Source: Campylobacterales bacterium
Lineage (GTDB): Bacteria > Campylobacterota > Campylobacteria > Campylobacterales > QNZT01
Length of the DNA stretch: 41,555 nt
Direction: 5' to 3'
Assembly (NCBI GenBank): GCA_027023405.1
Contig: JALVVN010000020.1
Span: forward strand, 1 to 41,555
Shown here: piece by piece, positions 35,621 through 41,555 of the stretch
Position numbering within the stretch: the first letter of the stretch is position 1
Layout of the letters: each line of letters opens with the position of its first letter
Notes under the pieces: model-generated
Told to the model about the DNA's origin: nothing
Seen by the model: only the letters and a program-made list of their open reading frames with translations
Database searches by the model: none
Translations under genes and position numbers: made by a program

Positions 35621-36145
35621 GTGAAAATCTTAAATATTCTCTTGATCGCGTGGCTGTTTGTCGGTTGTTCGACGAAGCATCTCTCTCCCGCAAATGTGAG
35701 CGACTACTTTTGGGGTGCGCAACAAAAGCGAGACTATTCAGATGTGAAAAAGTTTGTACGCCAACGCGACAGATCAGATGTCAAACTCCAACGAAGTATC
35801 CACATCAAACGCTACCGCATCGGTAAGGCAGAAAAGAAGAGCGCTGATCTCGCCTATGTACCTACCACGCTCTATCTAAGCGGTTTTTTCAAAAATGACC
35901 CGAGTAGCGAAGTAGCGGTCGATTTCGATACCGTACTCAATAAGGATAAAGAGGGCTGGAAGGTCAATATGAAAGAGACACGAAAAATCCTCTATATCGA
36001 AACCATCAAGCACTTCGGATCAAGTATGGGGCGCGATCTAAGCGATGAGATCAGAAAAGGGTTGGGCGATCTGCATGAGTTTCAAAACATCTTCAAAGAT
36101 GTCCTCAAAAACCTCGCCGACTCCGTCAAAGGGATGAAACGATGA
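35621..36145 (+). CDS. Unknown lipoprotein
   Basis: The 174-residue protein has a lipobox (LIAWLFVGC) with the lipidated cysteine at 16 and a charged mature part rich in K, R and D. Near the centre LYLSGFFKNDPSSEVAVDFDTVLNKD looks like a beta-sheet domain, and the last 40 residues are helical. It starts at GTG 35621 with AAAGGAG upstream; the ATG two bases earlier is out of frame and stops at once. No family recognised. It overlaps the next gene by four bases. Confidence 0.75.
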   Translation: MKILNILLIAWLFVGCSTKHLSPANVSDYFWGAQQKRDYSDVKKFVRQRDRSDVKLQRSIHIKRYRIGKAEKKSADLAYVPTTLYLSGFFKNDPSSEVAVDFDTVLNKDKEGWKVNMKETRKILYIETIKHFGSSMGRDLSDEIRKGLGDLHEFQNIFKDVLKNLADSVKGMKR

Positions 36146-36420
36146 TCTTCGACCTACTCTGGCTTCTCTTCATCGCCGTCGTGATCGGCGGACTCGTCTG
36201 GGCATATATCATCTACCTCAACGAAAAAGGCGACCGCCTCAACCTCATCAATCGTGGCATCTGCCCCAAATGCAAAGAGAAAACCATCGAACTCATCGAT
36301 CAAAAAGGTGGCGGATGTAGCGGAACGGCTTTCGTCGAGTTTGAATGCACCGCCTGCGGATACCACGACAGCTTCAACATCAGCGGAGGAAGTTGTGGGA
36401 GTGGAGGGTGTAAAGTCTAG
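36142..36420 (+). CDS. Membrane-anchored zinc-ribbon protein
   Basis: The 92-residue protein has one N-terminal membrane span (LLWLLFIAVVIGGLVWAYII), a two-part zinc ribbon with ICPKCKEK and FECTACGYHD, and a tail rich in Gly, Ser and Cys (GGSCGSGGCKV). The ribbon probably binds structural zinc on the cytoplasmic side. Function unknown. Its stop codon (36418-36420) lies inside the left CTAG-containing end of the inverted-repeat element at 36417-36584, so the final residue may have been set by that insertion. Confidence 0.75.
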   Translation: MIFDLLWLLFIAVVIGGLVWAYIIYLNEKGDRLNLINRGICPKCKEKTIELIDQKGGGCSGTAFVEFECTACGYHDSFNISGGSCGSGGCKV

Positions 36421-36584
36421 GAGGCTGTCGGACTCATGCTTGATTGGCTACAAAATCCACTCTTTTGCCCTATTTTTAGTTCTTTTTCGTTAAATAGCTA
36501 CGGCTATTCGCCTCAAAAGAGCCAAAAATATGCCTAAAAGATTGAATTTTTCGCTTCAATCAGACGAGTCCGACAGCCTCCTAG
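36417..36584. mobile_element. MITE-like element with CTAG-flanked inverted ends
   Basis: Perfect 19-bp inverted ends, CTAGGAGGCTGTCGGACTC at 36417-36435 and its complement at 36566-36584, bound a 168-bp stretch. If the CTAG tetramers are target duplications the element proper is 36421-36580 (160 bp) with 15-bp ends; similarity continues inward (TTGATTG / CAATCA). It has no transposase. A small inner hairpin ATAGC/GCTAT sits near the centre. CTAG target duplication and GAGGCTGT-type ends resemble IS5 or IS1182-related elements, so it may be moved by such a transposase elsewhere in the genome. Confidence 0.75.
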
Positions 36585-36610
36585 GATCAGGATCACCCGA
36601 TCCCAAAATC

Positions 36611-37252
36611 CTAACTATACAGCACCGGTGCTCCGACCTTTTGGTGGATGAGATTTGCCTGATCTTGGCTGATCCCTAATCCTCTTGCAAGTGTATCAAG
36701 ATACTCTGCCTCTTTTTGGTCATCTAGCTCAATCGCCATCAGTGACATCAAATAAACTTGCTCCTCCATACCCTCAGGTACACTTTTGATAAATGCTTCA
36801 ACATCGAGTGGGGAGTTCATCGCCTCTTTGACGATCTCAATCTCTTCGGGTGTTGCATCTCCGATGTGATCTAGGAGTTTCTTTTGTTCATCTGCGTCGA
36901 TCTGTCCGTCAGCTTTGGCGGCGTTTAGCATCGCATAGAGCAGGACTTTGGCTTTCTCCTCTTCGCTTGGACCCGCTTGTACCTCTTTGCCCTGAAGTAG
37001 ATTTCCCAAGACATCGCCGAGTCCACCCTGATCCCCTTTTCCAAAAGAGTTGATCAAGTTACCGACATTACCAAGGTTTCCTAAATTTCCAAGAGCTCCA
37101 CCACTTGGAGTACCTTGACTCGGTGCATTTCCTTTGTCGCCACCTAAAAGACCTCCGAGCAGACTACCACTACCGCCACCCATCGCTTTACCAACAGTTC
37201 TCGCGACCATCACACCTACTGCTATTTTGCCTAATGTACCAAGCATACTCAT
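36611..37252 (-). CDS. TerB/DUF533-family protein
   Basis: The 213-residue protein has a glycine-rich N-terminal half with repeated GNLGN units and one short hydrophobic stretch, and a C-terminal TerB-like helical domain (VLLYAMLNAAKADGQIDADEQKKLLDHI, then ESLDVEAF-like SPLDVEAFIKSV and a final GLGISQDQANLIHQKVG). It matches the DUF533/YebE type annotated as 'tellurite resistance TerB family', though a tellurite role is unproven. TATTCTCC before the ATG on the minus strand gives GGAGAATA as ribosome-binding site. It diverges from dnaG. Confidence 0.82.
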   Translation of the reverse strand: MSMLGTLGKIAVGVMVARTVGKAMGGGSGSLLGGLLGGDKGNAPSQGTPSGGALGNLGNLGNVGNLINSFGKGDQGGLGDVLGNLLQGKEVQAGPSEEEKAKVLLYAMLNAAKADGQIDADEQKKLLDHIGDATPEEIEIVKEAMNSPLDVEAFIKSVPEGMEEQVYLMSLMAIELDDQKEAEYLDTLARGLGISQDQANLIHQKVGAPVLYS

Positions 37253-37303
37253 TACATATTCTCCTTTTTTTAGTTTTCAAGTTATTATAGCACTAAAGAT
37301 TGA

Positions 37304-37309
37304 TATAAT
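37304..37309 (+). promoter_or_regulatory. -10 box six bases before dnaG
   Basis: GATATAATCATATTATGG: TATAAT, six bases, ATG. No Shine-Dalgarno is present, so the dnaG mRNA is predicted to be leaderless. The same spacing occurs before ribE and the gene at 24701. Confidence 0.6.
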
Positions 37310-37315
37310 CATATT

Positions 37316-39010
37316 ATGGCAATCGAAGAGGAATCTATACAACAGCTCAAAAACCGTCTCGATATCGTAGATGTCGTCGGTCGCTATGTCGAACTCAAGA
37401 AGGATGGCGCTGGCTACAAAGCCAACTGCCCGTTTCACGACGAAAAAACCGCCTCCTTCAAAGTCTCCCCCTCAAAGCAGATCTACCACTGTTTCGGATG
37501 CGGTGCGGGCGGTGACAGTATCAAATTTATGATGGAGTATGAGAAGCTCAGCTACCCCGAAGCGATCGAGAAACTCGCCGAAGAGTACAACTTTCCCCTC
37601 AAGTACACCGACAACTACCACCAAAAGAGCAAGATCGACAACACGATCCTAGAGGAACTAAGCCACTTTTTCAGACGCGAACTCCAATCCTACCCACCCG
37701 CACTCGAATACCTCAAAAGCCGTGGCGTCTATGACTCCTCGATCGAGAAGTTTGAGCTCGGTTACGCACCACGATCGGAAAAGACGATGCAGTTTCTCAA
37801 AAACAAGGGGATGAGTGAAAAAGAGGGGCTAGAGCTTGGTATCGTCGCGAGAGATGAGAGTAGCGGTAGAACTTATGCGCGCTTTACCAACCGTGTCATA
37901 TTTCCGATCTTCAATCCATCCGGCAAGATCGTCGGCTTCGGTGGTCGGATCATCGTCGCCAGAGATGACATCGGAAAATATATCAACTCCCCCCAAAGCC
38001 GAATCTTTGACAAGTCCACCCTCCTCTACGGCTACCACAAAGCCAAAAATACCATTATGAAGAAGGGTCGGATCATCGTCGTCGAGGGAAATCTCGATGT
38101 AGTGATGCTCCACCAAGCGGGCTGGACCAACGCCGTCGCCACTCTCGGTACCGCATTCACAGAAAAGATCATCCCCCTTCTCAAGCGAGGTGATCCGGAG
38201 GTGATCCTCGCCTATGACGGCGACAAAGCGGGGAACAGTGCCGCTTTCAAAGCCGCTACAATGCTCAGTCTCAGAGGGCTTCGCGGGGGTGTCGTCATCT
38301 TTAAAGAGGGCAAAGATCCTGCCGATATGGTCAAAGCCGACGAAACTGATACACTCAAAAAACTCTTCAATCACGCGACCGATTTTATCTCCTTTTGTCT
38401 CGCGCAGATCGTCGCCAAATATAACCTCGCCCAACCACTCCAAAAGGAGCAGGCACGCAATGAAGCGGTCGCCTACCTCACCAAACTCTCCCCGCTGATC
38501 CAAGATGAGTATCGCCCCTATCTCGCCACACTGCTACACATCGATCCACGCCACATCCGACTCTCCTCCGACAATAGCCCACAAGTTCCCCAAAACACAC
38601 CCCCAAGCGCGCAAAACTTTTCCCAAAAAGAGGATATCGCCGAACTCTCCGTCATCAAAACCCTCCTCAATAACCCCAAGATGATCGACAGACTCCTCGA
38701 TATCCTCTCCTCTGAAGTTTTTACGATGCACAAAGAGGCGTTTGAGCGACTCATCGGAAATGAGATCGATCACCCAATTCTCCGAGGGATCCAGATTCGA
38801 GAGGATTTGATCAGCTATGACGACGAAACACTCTTGGCGCAAGTTCGTTTTCTTCTTAGGCGATACTATGAGAAAGAATTGGCTAAAATACGCTTTCGCA
38901 AAGATTTGACGATAGAAAAGAAGAGTTTTATAATCCGCAAAATTCGTGAAATCATTCTTAGACTAAAAAAGGGGGAGACGGTACCGTATGAGAGCTTTAG
39001 CACTTTTTAG
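37316..39010 (+). CDS. dnaG: DNA primase
   Basis: The 564-residue protein has the N-terminal zinc-binding domain (CPFHDEKTASF and CFGCGAGGDSIKF), the RNA-polymerase core with IFPIFNPSGKIVGFGGR, a TOPRIM domain (VVEGNLDVVMLHQ with the conserved E, then LAYDGDKAGNSAA with DxD) and a helical C-terminal region for helicase binding. It lays primers for DNA replication. The ATG at 37316 gives the family N-terminus (LKNRLDIVDVVGRYV). Its end overlaps the next gene by 23 bases. Confidence 0.95.
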   Translation: MAIEEESIQQLKNRLDIVDVVGRYVELKKDGAGYKANCPFHDEKTASFKVSPSKQIYHCFGCGAGGDSIKFMMEYEKLSYPEAIEKLAEEYNFPLKYTDNYHQKSKIDNTILEELSHFFRRELQSYPPALEYLKSRGVYDSSIEKFELGYAPRSEKTMQFLKNKGMSEKEGLELGIVARDESSGRTYARFTNRVIFPIFNPSGKIVGFGGRIIVARDDIGKYINSPQSRIFDKSTLLYGYHKAKNTIMKKGRIIVVEGNLDVVMLHQAGWTNAVATLGTAFTEKIIPLLKRGDPEVILAYDGDKAGNSAAFKAATMLSLRGLRGGVVIFKEGKDPADMVKADETDTLKKLFNHATDFISFCLAQIVAKYNLAQPLQKEQARNEAVAYLTKLSPLIQDEYRPYLATLLHIDPRHIRLSSDNSPQVPQNTPPSAQNFSQKEDIAELSVIKTLLNNPKMIDRLLDILSSEVFTMHKEAFERLIGNEIDHPILRGIQIREDLISYDDETLLAQVRFLLRRYYEKELAKIRFRKDLTIEKKSFIIRKIREIILRLKKGETVPYESFSTF

Positions 39011-39974
39011 CGGGGGACTTGACAGCATGATCGCCGTCAAGTTGCTCACCGCGCAGGGGATCGATGTCACCGCACTGCACATCGACATCGGATTTGGGGG
39101 TACGAAAGACAAACGAACACTGTTGGAGCAGAGGGCACAAATGGTCGGCGCGCACTTCGACATGATCGACTCCAAGGAGCAGTTTGTCCAAGAGATCCTC
39201 TTCGATCCAAAATATGGCTACGGCAAGCACTTTAACCCCTGTATCGACTGCCACGCCAATATGTTTCGCATCGCACTCGGCGCACTCGATCGCTACGACG
39301 CATCTTTTGTCATCACGGGAGAGGTGATCGGACAGCGCCCGATGAGTCAGCGCGCCGAAGCGATCCGAAATGTCACCAAACTCGCCGGCGACAGCGAACA
39401 AGGCTTGATCCTCCGCCCGATGAGCGCCAAACTCATGGCACCGACCATTCCCGAGATCAAAGGCTGGGTCGATCGCCAAAAGCTACTAGGGATCGAGGGA
39501 AGAAGCCGAGAGACACAGCTTCGACTCGCCAAAGAGTGGGGGTTTGAGGAGTATGAGAGTCCCGGAGGCGGTTGTCTGCTCACCGAAGCAGCGATGGCGA
39601 CCAAGATCAGAGATATCGTCGAACACTCACAGTTTAGAGTCGAGGACATTGATCTGCTCAAGCACGGCAGGCACCTACGACTCCCCGACGGCGCCAAGCT
39701 GATCGTCGGACGCCACAAAGAGGACAATGAAGCCCTCAAGGCGACCTCACACCCAGATTATCACTTTGTGCATTGCGACGGAATCGCCGGACCTCTATCG
39801 CTCATCTCCCGCGATGCATCTGAGTCAGATCGGGCACTCGCCGCCAAGATCATCCTCACCTACACCAAAACCCCTCCGGATCAAGAGGGAGCCGTACTCA
39901 TCGATGAGAAGAAGATCTCCGCGACACCGTTTGCAGAAAAAAAGAGTTGTCAAAAATATTTTGTGCTAAAATAA
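38988..39974 (+). CDS. PP-loop ATPase, MnmA/ThiI-like putative sulfurtransferase
   Basis: The 328-residue protein opens with the PP-loop SGGLDS (8-13) of adenylating enzymes. It resembles the archaeal/bacterial 'predicted subunit of tRNA 2-thiouridylase' group rather than true MnmA. Three cysteines stand out: C85 and C88 in NPCIDCH, and C196 in SPGGGCLLTE. A CxxC plus a distant Cys is how TtuA/TtcA-type enzymes hold a [4Fe-4S] cluster, so an iron-sulfur-dependent tRNA thiolation role is plausible but unproven. The C-terminal third may bind RNA. It overlaps dnaG by 23 bases, so the two are translationally linked. Confidence 0.75.
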   Translation: MRALALFSGGLDSMIAVKLLTAQGIDVTALHIDIGFGGTKDKRTLLEQRAQMVGAHFDMIDSKEQFVQEILFDPKYGYGKHFNPCIDCHANMFRIALGALDRYDASFVITGEVIGQRPMSQRAEAIRNVTKLAGDSEQGLILRPMSAKLMAPTIPEIKGWVDRQKLLGIEGRSRETQLRLAKEWGFEEYESPGGGCLLTEAAMATKIRDIVEHSQFRVEDIDLLKHGRHLRLPDGAKLIVGRHKEDNEALKATSHPDYHFVHCDGIAGPLSLISRDASESDRALAAKIILTYTKTPPDQEGAVLIDEKKISATPFAEKKSCQKYFVLK

Positions 39975-39993
39975 AAGAAAAAAGGATATAATC

Positions 39994-40122
39994 TTGCTTA
40001 CAGGAATTTTGTCGGTAGTAGCAGCGATGGTGATACTCATCGCACCTGTCTATATCGGACTGCACTTTAGCAAAAAATCGGCACAAAAACGCCGAGAAAA
40101 AGAGGAAGAAAATAAGTCGTAG
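39994..40122 (+). CDS. Small single-span membrane protein, 42 residues
   Basis: A TTG start at 39994 preceded by AAAGGA (seven-base spacer) opens a frame reading LTGILSVVAAMVILIAPVYI, then GLHFSKKSAQKRREKEEENK and a final S. One membrane helix is followed by a highly charged tail, a common build for small inner-membrane proteins. It begins 19 bases after the PP-loop gene and ends at a terminator hairpin, so it closes the dnaG operon. No family recognised. Confidence 0.6.
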   Translation: MLTGILSVVAAMVILIAPVYIGLHFSKKSAQKRREKEEENKS

Positions 40123-40139
40123 TTTTACGACCTTTTCTT
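40116..40139 (+). terminator. Rho-independent terminator of the dnaG operon
   Basis: GTCGTA and TACGAC form a perfect 6-bp stem around GTTT, followed by CTTTTCTT. The left arm overlaps the stop of the 42-residue gene. Confidence 0.6.
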
Positions 40140-40150
40140 ACTCATACTTC

Positions 40151-40226
40151 GGGCCCTTAGCTCAGCTGGGAGAGCGCCACGCTGGCAGCGTGGAGGTCAC
40201 CGGTTCGATCCCGGTAGGGTCCACCA
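40151..40226 (+). tRNA. tRNA-Ala, anticodon GGC
   Basis: The 76-base gene starts GGGCCCTTAGCTCAGCTGGG, has the anticodon arm CCACG-CTGGCAG-CGTGG (anticodon GGC), the T-arm with GGTTCGATCCC, and ends AGGGTCC-A-CCA with CCA encoded. The acceptor stem GGGCCCT/AGGGTCC contains one G-U pair. It reads GCC and GCU. It marks the border between core DNA and the AT-rich accessory stretch to the right, although no repeated tRNA end (attachment site) is seen inside the window. Confidence 0.95.
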
Positions 40227-40233
40227 ATCAATT

Positions 40234-40353
40234 TTACTCTTTTATCAACCACTTCCACATAGGAACAATCACTATCTTTTTCCCTTCATGCTCTATCCTT
40301 TCATCTCTGTTGGCTGTTACCAAGTAGGAGGTATCAAGTCTAAATTTATCCTT
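40234..40353 (-). pseudogene. C-terminal remnant of an ATPase-type gene
   Basis: On the minus strand about 39 codons read KDKFRLDTSYLVTANRDERI then EHEGKKIVIVPMWKWLIKE and a stop. Ending IxxxP.WKWL after YLVT...E is typical of the C-terminus of AAA-type ATPases of the COG1373/DUF4143 kind. There is an in-frame stop immediately upstream and no start, so only the tail survives. It lies eight bases from tRNA-Ala. Family assignment is from memory of the motif and is tentative. Confidence 0.4.
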
Positions 40354-40453
40354 TTATACTAGGATAATTTTAGTATTTTTTGTACTAGTATGCAAGTATA
40401 TAATTAATGGTTAAAAGTAATGCCCTGATTACACTGGGTTTTGAATTCAGGAT

Positions 40454-40846
40454 TTAAAACCAATCAACAATGATTAATTTATCTACTCTTTGAAATTCTT
40501 TAGTATTGTTGGTAACTAAAGTTAAGTTGTTAGCTTTAGCACAACCGGCTATCAAGGTATCCATAGGTCCAATTGAAGTTCCATTTTTTTCCAAAGAAGC
40601 TCTAATCAATGCGGACTCTTTTGCCTCTTTTTCACCAAAATCAACAATTTGAATTTGTTCTAATAATACATTTAGTTGTTCTCTTCTCTTTTTTGAATTA
40701 ATTGACTTTGCAATCCCAACTTCCAACTCATATAGTACGATTGAAGGGATAAAGATATCTTTTGGAGAGCATGAAAACAGATTTTCAGAGACTCTCCCCA
40801 TGCCTTTAAAAAAGTAAATAACACTATTTGTATCTAGCAAATACAT
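40454..40846 (-). CDS. vapC: VapC-type PIN-domain ribonuclease toxin
   Basis: The 130-residue protein is a VapC toxin: LLDTNSVIYF carries D5, SIVLYELEVGIAK carries E40, GPMDTLIAGCA carries D96, and LTLVTNNTKEFQRV closes the metal site. All acidic residues expected for an Mg-dependent RNase are present. The ATG follows the antitoxin stop without a gap (TAAATG), so synthesis is coupled. AT-rich composition and position next to a tRNA fit recent acquisition. Confidence 0.92.
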   Translation of the reverse strand: MYLLDTNSVIYFFKGMGRVSENLFSCSPKDIFIPSIVLYELEVGIAKSINSKKRREQLNVLLEQIQIVDFGEKEAKESALIRASLEKNGTSIGPMDTLIAGCAKANNLTLVTNNTKEFQRVDKLIIVDWF

Positions 40847-41077
40847 TTAAAATGCTTCTCTTCTTGCATCTTGTGTATCGCTACTTCTAATCTCTTCAAC
40901 CGTGGGGAAATCACTCCAACTTCCAGCCAAGTTTTTTATCTTTGGATTCCAATTATTACTAATGTTTCTTTCTAAAACGGTTGATATATATTTGCTGATA
41001 GAAGTATCTTGTGAAGCAGCTATCTCTTTTACTTTTGATTCTAAGTCATTGTTTATATAAATAGTTATTTGAGCCAT
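40847..41077 (-). CDS. vapB: VapB-type antitoxin with ribbon-helix-helix domain
   Basis: The 76-residue protein starts AQITIYINNDLESKVKEIAA, a ribbon-helix-helix DNA-binding domain, and continues with a flexible tail (DFPTVEEIRSSDTQDARREAF) that would wrap the toxin. It sits directly upstream of vapC on the same strand, with AAGGATATTCAT before its ATG. The complex is expected to repress its own promoter. Confidence 0.88.
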   Translation of the reverse strand: MAQITIYINNDLESKVKEIAASQDTSISKYISTVLERNISNNWNPKIKNLAGSWSDFPTVEEIRSSDTQDARREAF

Positions 41078-41176
41078 ATGAATATCCTTTGTAAAGTATA
41101 TGTGTAATTATAAGTGTTTATAAATTAAAGTTTTATTATTTTTGTGCTACATTTTTTAAAAGTAGCTGGTAGATCT

Positions 41177-41336
41177 ATGAAAGGTAAAATATCTGTGATA
41201 TTTGTCGGTATAATTTCTATCTTTATTCTTTTACCTGAATTAAAATGCTCATTGGGATCATTTTTTATCAAATATTTTGTTAGCTATAGGACTTGTTTTA
41301 GTACTAAAAGTTAAGAGTCAAGCCCCCGTATCATAA
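41177..41336 (+). pseudogene. Small membrane-protein frame with apparent frameshift
   Basis: An ATG at 41177 opens MKGKISVIFVGIISIFILLP, but that frame degenerates after residue 24 and stops at 41314. A shift of one base at the TTAAAATGC run (about 41248) continues as HWDHFLSNILLAIGLVLVLK and KSQAPVS to a stop at 41334-41336, which reads as a sensible second membrane helix. The pattern suggests a two-helix membrane protein broken by a one-base insertion. No Shine-Dalgarno is obvious. The family is unknown. Confidence 0.4.
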
Positions 41337-41389
41337 GAATGTAGCAAATTAGCTATCATTTTATAAGAGTTTGTTTAGTAGTAATAAAT

Positions 41390-41555
41390 CGGGTTTAAGC
41401 CCGAAGCGGTTGTTTTTCTTAAGAGAAATAACTAGCTTGAGGGTCAGTTAGATTATTGCACTAAAAACTTGTGTGGCAACAAGATCGGTAATAAACCAGA
41501 TCGTATTTTACGAGGTCAAGTTAAGTGTAGTTGATTGCTATAACTCACGCAGGAG
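41390..41555 (+). ncRNA. Candidate structured RNA, possible HEARO/omega-RNA-type leader
   Basis: Six small hairpins follow one another: CGGG/CCCG (41390-41403), GTTGTTTTTC.../...GAAATAAC (41409-41432), CTTGT/ACAAG (41468-41483), GATC-GGT/ACC-GATC (41483-41502), CGTA/TACG (41502-41512) and GTG-AGTT/AACT-CAC (41525-41548). Between and around them are conserved-looking purine linkers, and the window ends in GCAGGAG, a ribosome-binding site. No protein is encoded. The arrangement fits a structured RNA lying just ahead of a gene outside the window, as HEARO RNAs lie ahead of iscB/isrB; that label is tentative. Confidence 0.35.

Noticed and set aside
37829-38503. Long antisense open frame inside dnaG
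   Set aside because: It mirrors dnaG coding bias, has no ribosome-binding site and encodes no recognisable domain.
40151-40226. Attachment site formed by the tRNA-Ala 3' end
   Set aside because: I looked for a repeat of GATCCCGGTAGGGTCC to the right of the tRNA and found none before the window ends; no integrase gene is present either.

Overview
The window looks like the chromosome of a free-living member of the Campylobacterota (the Sulfurimonas, Sulfuricurvum and Sulfurovum type). The protein set points there: a CiaB homologue, a petABC bc1 complex whose cytochrome c1 carries two CxxCH haem sites, a stand-alone FlhB C-terminal-domain protein, a ribH-nusB-pyrF-tRNA-Ser run, and an accA-fabF-acpP-fabG fatty-acid cluster. 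Most promoters show a clear TATAAT box with no obvious -35. This placement is inferred from gene content; no rRNA is present.

Layout. 1-2.7 kb is AT-rich accessory DNA: the 5' end of rmlA, a decayed copy of a comEA-like gene, a HepT/MntA toxin-antitoxin pair, an intact comEA-like gene and a frameshifted Rpn/PD-(D/E)XK gene. 2.8-7.5 kb holds a DUF808 membrane protein, a CPA1 cation/proton antiporter, nrdB, a nitrilase-family amidohydrolase and pcm. 7.5-9.1 kb (minus) is ribE-pgeF-flhX. 9.2-12 kb is petABC. 12-17 kb (minus) holds two hsp20 genes, a Crp/Fnr-type regulator, and accA, fabF, acpP and fabG. 17.2-24.7 kb holds a thioredoxin-fold lipoprotein, recJ, pyrG, a PAS protein, tRNA-Ser(GCU), pyrF, nusB, ribH and a CitE-like lyase. 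24.7-29.2 kb holds a small unknown protein, dimeric dUTPase, a lysozyme-fold protein, a degenerate GGDEF-PilZ protein and ciaB. 29.4-32.9 kb holds a histidine phosphatase, a membrane protein, moaD, moaE, moeA and another membrane protein. 33-36.4 kb holds a 62-residue protein coupled to a TonB-dependent receptor and a half-size permease, then a lipoprotein and a zinc-ribbon membrane protein. 36.6-40.2 kb holds a TerB/DUF533 protein, dnaG, a PP-loop ATPase, a 42-residue membrane protein and tRNA-Ala(GGC). 40.2-41.6 kb is AT-rich accessory DNA again: an ATPase gene remnant, VapBC and a highly structured non-coding stretch running off the edge.

Beyond the gene list. Two families of short inverted-repeat elements are present. 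One has two copies (66 bp and about 160 bp) and supplies the last codons and stop of recJ. The other is a 168-bp interval with 19-bp perfect ends including CTAG, and overlaps the stop of the zinc-ribbon gene. Three genes (ribE, the 77-residue gene at 24701, dnaG) have a TATAAT exactly 6 nt before the ATG with no ribosome-binding site, which predicts leaderless mRNAs. The last 165 bases form a row of small hairpins ending in AGGAG. This resembles the RNA leader of an IscB/IsrB-type (HEARO, omega-RNA) locus whose protein would begin just outside the window. That identification is tentative but is the best candidate for an unusual system here.
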